Below, in pieces: positions 35,581 through 43,164 of a DNA stretch of 64,000 nucleotides. The stretch's first letter is position 1; every line of letters begins with the position of its first letter. The notes under the pieces were generated by a model. It did no database searches. It saw nothing but the letters and a program-made list of their open reading frames with translations, and was not told where the DNA came from. Both the position numbers and the translations under genes were made by a program. This DNA comes from Streptomyces chryseus. GTDB taxonomy: Bacteria; Actinomycetota; Actinomycetes; Streptomycetales; Streptomycetaceae. The stretch covers positions 124,001-188,000 of the forward strand of contig NZ_BMVO01000010.1 in assembly GCF_014650755.1 (NCBI RefSeq), written 5' to 3'.

Positions 35581-36555
35581 TCAGGAGGCGGCGCGGGCGG
35601 CCATCCGGGCCTTGCGCGCGGCCAGCTTCTCGTCGAACTTGCTCGCCTCGGCGTCCAGCCCGTTCATGTACAGGCCGAGCTCCTCCTGTGCCTTGAGCCC
35701 CTCCGGGCCGAGCCCGTCGATGTCCAGGACCTTCAGGTAGCGCAGGACGGGCTGGAGCACGTCGTCGTGGTGGATGCGCATGTTGTAGATCTCGCCGATC
35801 GCCATCTGGGCGGCGGCGCGCTCGAAGCCCGGCATGCCGTGTCCCGGCATGCGGAAGTTCACCACGACGTCGCGCACGGACTGCATGGTCAGGTCCGGAG
35901 CGATCTCGAAGGCCGCGCCCAGCAGGTTGCGGTAGAAGACCATGTGCAGGTTCTCGTCGGTCGCGATGCGTGCCAGCATGCGGTCGCAGACGGGGTCGCC
36001 CGACTGGTGGCCGGTGTTGCGGTGCGAGACGCGCGTGGCGAGCTCCTGGAAGGCGACGTACGCCACGGAGTGCAGCATCGAGTGGCGGTTGTCGGACTCG
36101 AAGCCCTCCGCCATGTGCGCCATGCGGAACTGCTCCAGCTTGTCCGGGTCGACGGCGCGCGAGGTGAGCAGGTAGTCGCGCATCACGATGCCGTGGCGCC
36201 CCTCCTCGGCCGTCCAGCGGTGCACCCAGGTGCCCCAGGCGCCGTCGCGGCCGAACAGGCTGGCGATCTCGTGGTGGTAGCTGGGGAGGTTGTCCTCGGT
36301 CAGCAGGTTCACGACGAGCGCGATCTTGCCGATGTCGGTGACCTTCGACTGTTCGGGCTCCCAGGCCTGTCCGTCGTCGAACTGGCCCGGGAAGTTCCGG
36401 CCGTCGGAGAACGGCACGTACTCGTGCGGCATCCAGTCCTTGGCGACCTTGAGATGGCGGTTGAGTTCCTTCTCCACCACCTCTTCCAGCGCGTACAGCA
36501 GTCGCGCGTCGGTCCACGCGTCCGAACTGCCGAGTTGGGGAGAGGTGATCGTCAC
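35581..36555 (-). CDS. Acyl-ACP desaturase (diiron, DesA-type)
   Basis: The product is 324 aa. Diiron ligands are visible: Glu87 (LTEDNLPSYHHE), Glu118 and His121 (EEGRH), and the later DENLHMVF, in the ferritin-like fold of acyl-ACP desaturases. The enzyme inserts a double bond into fatty acyl chains using oxygen, probably to adjust membrane fluidity. The GTG at 36555 has AGGAG five nt upstream. The upstream palindrome at 36592-36624 overlaps its probable -10 box, so a repressor is likely. Fatty-acid genes elsewhere in the window are not in the same operon. Confidence 0.9.
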   Translation of the reverse strand: MTITSPQLGSSDAWTDARLLYALEEVVEKELNRHLKVAKDWMPHEYVPFSDGRNFPGQFDDGQAWEPEQSKVTDIGKIALVVNLLTEDNLPSYHHEIASLFGRDGAWGTWVHRWTAEEGRHGIVMRDYLLTSRAVDPDKLEQFRMAHMAEGFESDNRHSMLHSVAYVAFQELATRVSHRNTGHQSGDPVCDRMLARIATDENLHMVFYRNLLGAAFEIAPDLTMQSVRDVVVNFRMPGHGMPGFERAAAQMAIGEIYNMRIHHDDVLQPVLRYLKVLDIDGLGPEGLKAQEELGLYMNGLDAEASKFDEKLAARKARMAARAAS

Positions 36556-36591
36556 GGGTGCTCCTGGGGACGGGGGCGGTGGGCAGAAATT

Positions 36592-36624
36592 ACCTACGGC
36601 CTCGTAGGTTACGAGACCGTAGGT
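36592..36624. promoter_or_regulatory. 33-bp near-perfect palindromic operator upstream of the desaturase gene
   Basis: Two 15-base arms surround the 3-base centre GGT: ACCTACGGCCTCGTA on the left and TACGAGACCGTAGGT on the right, complementary except one position. A nested 16-bp palindrome CCTACGGCCTCGTAGG also occurs. A TAGGTA -10-like box (36596-36591, minus strand) lies inside it, so binding would block transcription. The length fits a TetR-type dimer-of-dimers site. Confidence 0.6.
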
Positions 36625-36751
36625 TAAACGGGTCGTAAGAGCTGAGCCAAGTCCCCGCTGGTAATGTCCCGATACCGTCTGTTATGTGCGCAGGTCGCGG
36701 CCGTATGCCGCGAGACATCTCACGCCCACCCTGTGCCCGAATCCCCGCACA

Positions 36752-38368
36752 TCACTCCATAGCCGCAGTCGCTTCCTCCTCACGCCCCAGTTCCAGCCGC
36801 CGGGTGATCCCGAGCGACTCCAGGAACGGCTCGTCGTGGGACGCCACGATCAGCGCCCCCTCGTACGACCCCAGCGCCTGCGTCAGCCGGCGCACACTCG
36901 CCATGTCCAGGTTGTTCGTCGGCTCGTCCAGCAGCAGCAACTGCGGCGCCGGCTCGGCGAGCAGCAGTGCCGCGAGCGTCGCCCGGAACCGCTCGCCGCC
37001 CGACAGTGTCCCGGCCGGCTGATCCGCCCGCGCCCCCTTGAACAGGAAGCGCGCCAGCCCCGCCCGCACGGCGTTGTTGGTCGCCGAGGGCGCGAACCGC
37101 GCCACGTTCTCGGCGACCGTCAGCCCGTCGTCCAGCACGTCGAGCCGCTGTGGCAGGAAACGCAGCGGCACGTGCGCCACCGCCTCTCCGGAGACCGGCT
37201 CCAGCTCCCCGGTGATCGTGCGCAGCAGCGTCGTCTTGCCCGCCCCGTTGCGTCCCGTCAGCGCGATCCGCTCGGGGCCGCGCACCTCGAACTCCCCGGG
37301 GACCCCGGCCCCGTACCGCAGCCCGAGGTCACGCAGCGTCAACACCCCGCGTCCCGGGTGCACGATCGTGTGCGGCAGTACGACGTTGATCTCGTCGTCG
37401 TCGCGCACCGCGTCCACCGCCCCGCTCAGCCGCTCCTTCGCCTCCGCCAGCTTCTCGGTGTGCATGATGCGGTGCTTGCCCGCCGACTCCTGCGCGGCGC
37501 GCTTGCGGGCGTTCATGACGATCTTCGGCTCGCGCTTGCTGTCGTACATCTTCTGCCCGTACCGCTTGCGGCGGGCCAGCTTCACGTGTGCCTCGGCCAG
37601 CTCCCTCTTCTGCCGGTGCACGTCGGCCTCCGCGACGCGCACCATGCGCTCGGCCGCCTCCTGCTCGACGGCGAGTGCTTCCTCGTACGCTGTGAAGTTG
37701 CCGCCGTACCAGCGCACTTCGCCGTCCCTGAGTTCGGCGATCTGGTCGACACGCTCCAGGAGCTCACGGTCGTGGCTGACCACGATCATGACCCCCGACC
37801 ACGCCTCGACCGCGGCGTACAGACGCTCCCGCGCGCGCCGGTCCAGATTGTTCGTCGGCTCGTCGAGGAGCAGGACGCCGGGACGGCGCAGCAGCAGCGC
37901 GGCCAGCCGCAGCAGCACCGACTCGCCGCCGGACACCTCGCCGATGGTCCGGTCGAGCCCGATCCGGCCGAGGCCGAGCTGGTCGAGGGTGGCGCGGGCG
38001 CGCTCCTCGACGTCCCAGTCGTCGCCGACGGCGGTGAAGTTCTCCTCGGTCGTCTCGCCCGCCTCGATCGCGTGCAGGGCGGCACGCGTGCCGGCGATGC
38101 CGAGGGCCTCGTCCACGCGTGTCGCGGTGTCGAGCACCAGGTCCTGCGGCAGGTAGCCGACCTCGCCGGCGACCTGGATCCTGCCGTCGACAGGCGTCAG
38201 TTCACCGGCGGCCAGGCGCAACAGGGTGGACTTCCCGGAGCCGTTGAGTCCGATGAGCCCGGTCCTGCCGGGTCCGACGGCCAGGTGGAACCCGTCGAAG
38301 ACGGGCGTTCCGTCGGGCCAGTTGAAGGAGAGCGCGGAACAGCTGAGATGGGTGGGGAAGGTGGACAA
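36752..38368 (-). CDS. ABC-F family ATP-binding protein (ribosome-associated type)
   Basis: The product is 538 aa with two ABC cassettes and no membrane helices: GLNGSGKST / VSGGESV / LLLDEPTNNLD in the first, GRNGAGKTT / LSGGERF / LLLLDEPTNNLD in the second. A charged linker of about 85 residues between them contains KRYGQKMYDSKREPKIV, the position of the ribosome-binding interdomain arm. The TTG at 38368 is chosen because AGGAGG lies four nt upstream. Members of this family either relieve ribosome-targeting antibiotics or regulate translation; its linker length is compatible with a resistance type but does not prove it. Confidence 0.88.
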   Translation of the reverse strand: MSTFPTHLSCSALSFNWPDGTPVFDGFHLAVGPGRTGLIGLNGSGKSTLLRLAAGELTPVDGRIQVAGEVGYLPQDLVLDTATRVDEALGIAGTRAALHAIEAGETTEENFTAVGDDWDVEERARATLDQLGLGRIGLDRTIGEVSGGESVLLRLAALLLRRPGVLLLDEPTNNLDRRARERLYAAVEAWSGVMIVVSHDRELLERVDQIAELRDGEVRWYGGNFTAYEEALAVEQEAAERMVRVAEADVHRQKRELAEAHVKLARRKRYGQKMYDSKREPKIVMNARKRAAQESAGKHRIMHTEKLAEAKERLSGAVDAVRDDDEINVVLPHTIVHPGRGVLTLRDLGLRYGAGVPGEFEVRGPERIALTGRNGAGKTTLLRTITGELEPVSGEAVAHVPLRFLPQRLDVLDDGLTVAENVARFAPSATNNAVRAGLARFLFKGARADQPAGTLSGGERFRATLAALLLAEPAPQLLLLDEPTNNLDMASVRRLTQALGSYEGALIVASHDEPFLESLGITRRLELGREEEATAAME

Positions 38369-38718
38369 GGGGCCTCCTGTTGCGGGAAACGAGCAAGGGC
38401 AACGGATGGAGACACCGGGGGCGCGGGACGACGTACGGCGGGAGAGTGTGACAGTCCTCGACCGGGAATCCGGAGGGCCGGGATCAGACCGGCCCGGGAT
38501 CGGGCTGGGGACCAGCGGGAAGCCCGGTCGGGGGATGGGCGGCTCAAGTGCCGAGGTCGCACGCGGCGCGCACAGACAGAAGCTGTACGACACGGTGCCT
38601 CAGGACCTCAGACGAGCAACGTCCCACTCCGATCGACGACAACAGGGCCACGACCAAAGTACGTCGCGGCCCCGTGGGACGCCAACGGATTATTCGCGGT
38701 CCGGCCGCGTCCCGTCCG
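38369..38718 (-). promoter_or_regulatory. Long untranslated leader of the ABC-F gene with mutually exclusive hairpins
   Basis: This 350-bp gap holds no convincing gene. GACCGG (38487-38492) can pair with CCGGTC (38524-38529), and CGGGCT (38501-38506) with AGCCCG (38521-38526); the two pairings share bases 38524-38526 and exclude each other. A 9-codon GTG-TGA ORF (minus, 38573-38544) lies upstream but has no clear Shine-Dalgarno. ABC-F resistance genes are often controlled by such attenuators. Confidence 0.35.
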
Positions 38719-39135
38719 TCACAGCGCGTCGCGCAGCAGTTCCGCCAGGTCCTGGTCGACGTCGAGGTGCAGATGCTCGCCGCCGACGGGGACGAGCGCG
38801 TGCGTGCGCTTGAGGAAGCGGCGCAGGTCGGCGGTGCGGATGTGGACCATCGCGGTCCCCTCCGTGGCGTGGAACTCCAGCACGGTCCGGCCGTACCCGT
38901 ACGGCCGGACCCGTACGTCGCCCACGCCGGCCCGCGACTCGATGCCCGCCTCCAGCAGTTCGCGGGCGAACGCCCAGGACACCTCGACGCCCTCCAGGGT
39001 GGCGGCGGGCGGGAAGGCCATGCGTACGGCGAACGGGTCCGAGCGGTTGTACCGCAGGGTCGCGGCGACCGTCTCCGCCCGGGGTGTCGACGAGACCAGA
39101 CGGGCCTGCACGGCTTGCTCAATCACGGGAGGCAA
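38719..39135 (-). CDS. SsgA-like sporulation/cell-division protein (SALP)
   Basis: The product is 138 aa, the usual SALP length of about 130-140. It follows the family through VQARLVSSTPRAETVAATLR, YNRSDPFAVRMAF, VSWAFARELLEAGIES, VGDVRVRPYG and LRRFLKRTHALVPVGGEHLH. SALPs occur only in sporulating actinomycetes and help place septa or thicken spore walls; which paralog this is cannot be told. The TTG at 39135 has GGGAG six nt upstream; GTG at 39126 would remove three residues. It lies just upstream of, and on the same strand as, the ABC-F gene, with a long leader between them. Confidence 0.88.
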   Translation of the reverse strand: MPPVIEQAVQARLVSSTPRAETVAATLRYNRSDPFAVRMAFPPAATLEGVEVSWAFARELLEAGIESRAGVGDVRVRPYGYGRTVLEFHATEGTAMVHIRTADLRRFLKRTHALVPVGGEHLHLDVDQDLAELLRDAL

Positions 39136-39302
39136 GGCCTGCTCCCTCTCACGGTTCGGTTGATGCGTCCTGTCACAGGGTGAGACGTAAGAACAACGAA
39201 ATCCGTGCATGCACTGGTGATGTGACCTGCGTCACTCGGTCGGGGCGCCGGGCGGCGACGCACCCTGGACGGCCTCGCGGGCGTGGGCTAGCTTCCAGCG
39301 CC

Positions 39303-40400
39303 ATGAGGGGCATGGGGAAGACGAGACGAATGGTGTCGCTCGGACTGTGCGCGGCGGCGCTGGCCGCCGCCCTGGCCGCGCCGGCGCGGGCGGACGCACC
39401 CACCCGTGCGGAAGCACCGCGGGCGGCTGCCGCCTGGCGCCTGAAGGACACCGGCAGGAGCGACGTACGGTTCCGCGGCCTGGCGGCCGTCAGCCGGCAG
39501 GCCGCGTGGGTGGCGGGCTCCCGGGGCACGGTCCTGCGCACCAAGAACGGCGGCCGGAGCTGGCGGAACGTATCGCCTCCGGGCGCGCAGGGCCTGGAGT
39601 TCCGCGACATCGAGGCCTTCGACGGCCAGCGTGCGGTGGTGCTGGCGATCGGCGAGGGCGAGGCGTCCCGGATCCTGCGCACGGACGACGGGGGCGCGAC
39701 CTGGACCGAGAGCTTCCGCAACGACGACCCGAGGGCGTTCTACGACTGCGTCACCTTCTTCGACAGCCGCAACGGGCTGGCGATGAGCGACCCGGTCGAC
39801 GGCAAGTACCGCATCCTGTCCACCCGTGACGGGGGCAGGTCCTGGAGGGTCCTGCCGGACGCGGGCATGCCGGCCGCCCAGCCGGGCGAGGCGGGCTTCG
39901 CCGCGAGCGGCCAGTGCCTGGTCAGCGCCGGGCCGCAGGACGTGTGGCTGGCGACCGGCGGCGGGGCGACGGGCCGGGTGCTGCACTCCGCCGACCGCGG
40001 TCTGACCTGGACCGCCACCGAGACAGGCATTCCGGCGGGCGACCCGGCGCGGGGCGTCTTCGCTCTCGCCTTCCGCGACCGTCGCCACGGGATCGCGGTC
40101 GGCGGCGACTACCGGACGGGCGAGCCGTCGCCCCACGCGGCGGCGCGCACCGGCGACGGCGGCGGGACCTGGCGGCAGTCGGCCGCCCCGCCCCCGGCGT
40201 ACCGCTCGGGCGTGAGCTGGCTGCCGCGCACCCGCTCCGGCGCACTGGCGGTCGGCCCCACGGGTACGGACCTCACGCGGGACGGCGGCCGCACGTGGCG
40301 GACGATCGACACGGGCTCGTACGACACGGTCGACTGCGCCCGGGACTCCGCCTGCTGGGCGTCGGGCGAGAAGGGGCGGGTCGCCCGGCTGGAGCGCTGA
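39303..40400 (+). CDS. Secreted BNR/Ycf48-like repeat protein
   Basis: The product is 365 aa. A signal peptide ends near PARADA, followed by repeats ending in aspartate-box style phrases: LRTKNGGRSWRN, LRTDDGGATWTE, LSTRDGGRSWRV, LHSADRGLTWTA and RTGDGGGTWRQ. Repeats like these form a beta-propeller as in BNR/sialidase-like and Ycf48 photosystem-assembly proteins. No catalytic residues for a sialidase can be named, so a binding role is likely. ATG at 39303 is taken, with 39312 as an equal alternative. Confidence 0.72.
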   Translation: MRGMGKTRRMVSLGLCAAALAAALAAPARADAPTRAEAPRAAAAWRLKDTGRSDVRFRGLAAVSRQAAWVAGSRGTVLRTKNGGRSWRNVSPPGAQGLEFRDIEAFDGQRAVVLAIGEGEASRILRTDDGGATWTESFRNDDPRAFYDCVTFFDSRNGLAMSDPVDGKYRILSTRDGGRSWRVLPDAGMPAAQPGEAGFAASGQCLVSAGPQDVWLATGGGATGRVLHSADRGLTWTATETGIPAGDPARGVFALAFRDRRHGIAVGGDYRTGEPSPHAAARTGDGGGTWRQSAAPPPAYRSGVSWLPRTRSGALAVGPTGTDLTRDGGRTWRTIDTGSYDTVDCARDSACWASGEKGRVARLER

Positions 40401-40408
40401 GGGCCGGG

Positions 40409-40453
40409 CCCGGCGGGGCGGCGCGGTGCACAGCTCCGCGGCGCCCCCGCCGG
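40409..40453. terminator. Bidirectional terminator between convergent genes
   Basis: CCCGGCGGGG (40409-40418) pairs with CCCCGCCGGG ending at 40453; an inner GC-rich stem continues the pairing. It lies between the BNR protein gene (+) and the YciI gene (-), a few bases from both stops. Confidence 0.65.
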
Positions 40454-40455
40454 GT

Positions 40456-40758
40456 CTACGCCGAGGGCAACTGCTGCCGGTACGGGGCGAGGGCGGGCGC
40501 GGTCTTCGTCGCCACGAACTCGGTGATCCGGTACGCGCACACGCCCGCCACCGTGAACGGGTCCGCCGCCGCGATCTCCTCGATCCGCGCCCGGTCGTCC
40601 GCGACGGCCAGGATCACCCCGCCGTCACGCGGCTGCTTGCGCCCCGAGGCGATGAAGACCCCCGCCTCGTACTGCGCGTCCAGCCACTCCACGTGCGCCG
40701 CCAGCAGCTCGTCGACGCGCTCGACGGGCGCGGTGTAGGTCAACTCCAGTACGAACAT
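40456..40758 (-). CDS. YciI-like protein
   Basis: The product is 100 aa, matching the YciI/YCII fold: MFVLELTYTAPVERVDELL, HVEWLDAQYEAGVFIASG and ADPFTVAGVCAYRITEF. The conserved His22 and the Asp of ADPF are the residues linked with catalysis or ligand binding in the family. The role is unknown; such proteins often act on small molecules or serve as extra domains of regulators. It diverges from the endonuclease V gene with 33 bp between start codons. Confidence 0.82.
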   Translation of the reverse strand: MFVLELTYTAPVERVDELLAAHVEWLDAQYEAGVFIASGRKQPRDGGVILAVADDRARIEEIAAADPFTVAGVCAYRITEFVATKTAPALAPYRQQLPSA

Positions 40759-40791
40759 GATCGCCAGGCTACCCCGTACGCTCTGACCACT

Positions 40792-41493
40792 ATGAAGAGC
40801 CTGCGTTCCCCCGCCGACGAAGCCGAAGCCCGAGCCGTCCAGGACGAACTGCGCGGCCGCGTGGTGCTCGACGAGCCCGGCCCACCCCCCGGCGCCGGCC
40901 TGGTCACGGGTGTGGACGTGGCGTACGACGACGAGCGTGACGTCGTCGCCGCGGCGGCGGTCGTACTCGACGCCGCGACGCTCGCCGTAGTCGAGGAGGC
41001 CACGGCGGTCGGCCGCGTCGCCTTCCCGTACGTTCCCGGCCTGCTCGCGTTCCGGGAGCTGCCGACGGTGGTCGCGGCGCTCGAATCCCTGTCGGCGGAC
41101 CCGGGGCTCGTGGTCTGCGACGGGTACGGCCTGGCGCACCCGCGCCGGTTCGGCCTGGCCAGTCACCTCGGCGTCGTGACGGGCCTCGCGACCATCGGCG
41201 TGGCCAAGAACCCCTTCACGTTCACCTACGAACAGCCGGGCCCGCGCCGCGGCGCCCAGTCGCCCCTCCTCGCCGAGGACGGCGAGGAAGTGGGTCGCGC
41301 GCTGCGTACTCAGGACGGCGTGAAGCCGGTGTTCGTCTCCGTCGGCCACCGGGTGAGCCTCGACAACGCCTGCGCGCACACCCTGCGTCTGGCCTCGGCC
41401 TTCCGGCTCCCGGAGTCGACGCGCGCGGCGGACACCCTGTGCCGGCGGGCACTGGGCGAGGCACTCGGTGCCGGTTTCGGAACAAGCACGTAA
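40792..41493 (+). CDS. nfi: Endonuclease V (deoxyinosine 3' endonuclease)
   Basis: The product is 233 aa. Catalytic residues are in place: Asp42 (GVDVAYDD), Glu89 (YVPGLLAFRE) and Asp110 (VCDGYG), close to the positions in characterised enzymes. It also has the ASHLGVVTGLATIGVAKN segment. The enzyme nicks DNA near deoxyinosine and other deaminated bases and so belongs to repair. The ATG at 40792 begins the conserved part. The neighbouring YciI gene is divergent. Confidence 0.93.
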   Translation: MKSLRSPADEAEARAVQDELRGRVVLDEPGPPPGAGLVTGVDVAYDDERDVVAAAAVVLDAATLAVVEEATAVGRVAFPYVPGLLAFRELPTVVAALESLSADPGLVVCDGYGLAHPRRFGLASHLGVVTGLATIGVAKNPFTFTYEQPGPRRGAQSPLLAEDGEEVGRALRTQDGVKPVFVSVGHRVSLDNACAHTLRLASAFRLPESTRAADTLCRRALGEALGAGFGTST

Positions 41494-41544
41494 CTGAGTA
41501 GGTGTACGGATGTTTGAACTGCCGTAATCGGACAGAGTGATCGT

Positions 41545-41727
41545 ATGACGATGTATACGCACCCCGATTACCCCACGCACCCCACGCCGCCCCGGGCGGC
41601 CGAGTCGGTGACGGTCCACCGGGCCGGCCGGCGCACGAACCTGGTCATCCTGGTCGGCGGCCTGGCCGCGCTGGGCTGGACCGGGGGGATCATCTACACG
41701 CTCGCGGGCTGGTTCACCGGCCACTGA
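41545..41727 (+). CDS. Small single-helix membrane protein, unknown
   Basis: The product is 60 aa. A Pro- and Thr-rich N-terminal half is followed by one membrane helix (NLVILVGGLAALGWTGGIIY) and a short tail. No family is recognisable; similar short proteins are common and poorly studied in Streptomyces. Confidence 0.5.
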   Translation: MTMYTHPDYPTHPTPPRAAESVTVHRAGRRTNLVILVGGLAALGWTGGIIYTLAGWFTGH

Positions 41728-41826
41728 CGGGGGCCGCACGCGTCACCCCCGGACGCGTCGCCCCCCGCCTTCCGGGCTGCCCCGCCGACAGCCACTGCCG
41801 TCGAGCTCCCGTGATCCCGCCCGCCG

Positions 41827-43032
41827 TCACCCCCGGACGGCCGCGACCCGGAACCTCAGCCCGGCCGCCGTCAGCCGCTCCAGCAGCGCGTCGCCCATCG
41901 CCACCGCCGTCGTCACCTGCCCCGAGGTCGCGGGCAGTTCGTCGAAGGCCAGGCACAGCACCGACTCGGCCAGCATCTTCGCCGTCTCGCCGTAGCCCGG
42001 GTCCCCGCCCGACACCTCGGTGAAGACCCGGCGCCCGCCGCCCTCGCCCACGAAGCGCACCGTGAACCAGCTCCGGCCCCTGCGCTCCGCGTCGGGACCC
42101 GACCCCGCCGCATACCGGTCCATGAGCCACGACCGCGCCGCCGGAACCTGGGCCAGCGCCGCGGCGGCCCCCACCGCCGCCACCCCGCCCACCGCGACCG
42201 GCAGCCACTTCACCGACGCGTAGTGCCGATAGCGGAAGTCCGGACCGTACCGCTCCAGCGCGGCCGCCGAGCGGGCCACCATCTGCGGGTCGATGGTCGG
42301 CAGCGGCAGCGCCCAGGTCCCCGTCTCGCGACTGCGCCGCACCGCGCCGATCGGGGCCCGCGCGCGCCGCCCCACGAGCCTCGGTTCGGCCGTCCGGCGC
42401 TCCCGCGCGGCCCGCAGCGTCTGCCGCCCGCGCCCCAGAGCGGTCATGGCGGACGCGAAGGTGCCGCCGGAGAACATCGCGTTGGAGCGGACGAAGCCGT
42501 CGATACGCAGCGGTACGCCCTCCGGCAGCTGCTGGACGGTGAAGTACACGCCGAGGTCGTGGGGGATCGAGTCGAAGCCGCACGCGTGCAGGATCCGCGC
42601 CCCGGTCTCCCGGGCCCGCGCGTCGTACGCCAGGTACATCCGGTCGGCGAACTCCGGCTCGCCCGACAGGTCCGCGTAGTCCGTGCCCGCGTCGGCGCAG
42701 GCCGCGACGAGCTCCTCGCCGTACCAGACGTAGGGGCCGACGGTCGTCGCCACCACGCGCGTACGGGCGGCGAGTTCGCGCAGCGACGCCGGGTCGGACG
42801 CGTCGGCGTACAGGACGGGAAGCGTCGCGCAGGCCGGATTGACCGCGACGAGCTGTTCGCGCAGCTTCTCCAGCTTCGCGACGGTACGTCCCGCTATCGC
42901 CCAGCGGCAGTCGGCGGGTGCGTGCGCGGCGAGGTACTCCGCGGTCAGCTCTCCGACGAAGCCTGTGGCCCCGAAGAGCACGATGTCGTACGGGCGATCG
43001 GTGTCGCCCCTGCGTGGAACCGTCTCGCTCAT
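41827..43032 (-). CDS. Saccharopine-dehydrogenase-like trans-acting enoyl reductase family protein
   Basis: The product is 401 aa. The N-terminus holds a nucleotide-binding Rossmann motif, IVLFGATGFVGELTAEYLA, then GRTVAKLEKL and TVGPYVWYGEELVAACADA, typical of the saccharopine-dehydrogenase-like family whose mycobacterial members act as trans-acting enoyl reductases for polyketides. SGGTFASAMTAL and DLSGEPEFADRM also fit. No polyketide synthase is nearby, so its substrate may be different. The start at 43032 lies close to the beta-oxidation operon promoter, which it diverges from. Confidence 0.82.
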   Translation of the reverse strand: MSETVPRRGDTDRPYDIVLFGATGFVGELTAEYLAAHAPADCRWAIAGRTVAKLEKLREQLVAVNPACATLPVLYADASDPASLRELAARTRVVATTVGPYVWYGEELVAACADAGTDYADLSGEPEFADRMYLAYDARARETGARILHACGFDSIPHDLGVYFTVQQLPEGVPLRIDGFVRSNAMFSGGTFASAMTALGRGRQTLRAARERRTAEPRLVGRRARAPIGAVRRSRETGTWALPLPTIDPQMVARSAAALERYGPDFRYRHYASVKWLPVAVGGVAAVGAAAALAQVPAARSWLMDRYAAGSGPDAERRGRSWFTVRFVGEGGGRRVFTEVSGGDPGYGETAKMLAESVLCLAFDELPATSGQVTTAVAMGDALLERLTAAGLRFRVAAVRG

Positions 43033-43071
43033 GGGGGCAGAGGGTAGCGGTGATCCCCGGCAAAAAGAACT

Positions 43072-43079
43072 AAGCGCTT
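43072..43079. promoter_or_regulatory. Palindrome AAGCGCTT in the reductase/fad intergenic region
   Basis: The 8-bp perfect palindrome, within CTAAGCGCTTGCTC, lies about 40 nt before the reductase start and upstream of the fad promoter. Similar TetR-type sites occur near acyl-CoA genes in actinobacteria, but length alone is weak evidence. Confidence 0.3.
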
Positions 43080-43094
43080 GCTCGCCCGAAGGGC

Positions 43095-43139
43095 TTGTGC
43101 GGAGTGGAACACGTTCTTAGCATCATTGATGTTACATCA
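43095..43139 (+). promoter_or_regulatory. Promoter of the beta-oxidation operon with two candidate operators
   Basis: TTGTGC (43095-43100) and TAGCAT (43118-43123) are exactly 17 nt apart, placing transcription near 43130. The spacer contains AACACGTT (43108-43115) inside TGGAACACGTTCTT, matching the TnnAACnnGTTnn part of KstR-type boxes. The perfect inverted repeat TGATGTTACATCA (43127-43139) covers the start site. Both would block polymerase if a repressor bound. Confidence 0.6.
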
Positions 43140-43164
43140 GTAGTGTCACAGCGCTGGGGGCTTG

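Noticed and set aside
36684..37022. Short plus-strand frame (MCAGRGRMPRDIS) after the ABC-F gene
   Set aside because: No ribosome site or family; most of it overlaps the ABC-F gene on the other strand.
38544..38573. Nine-codon leader peptide before ABC-F
   Set aside because: No Shine-Dalgarno and no known stalling motif; mentioned only as part of the leader.
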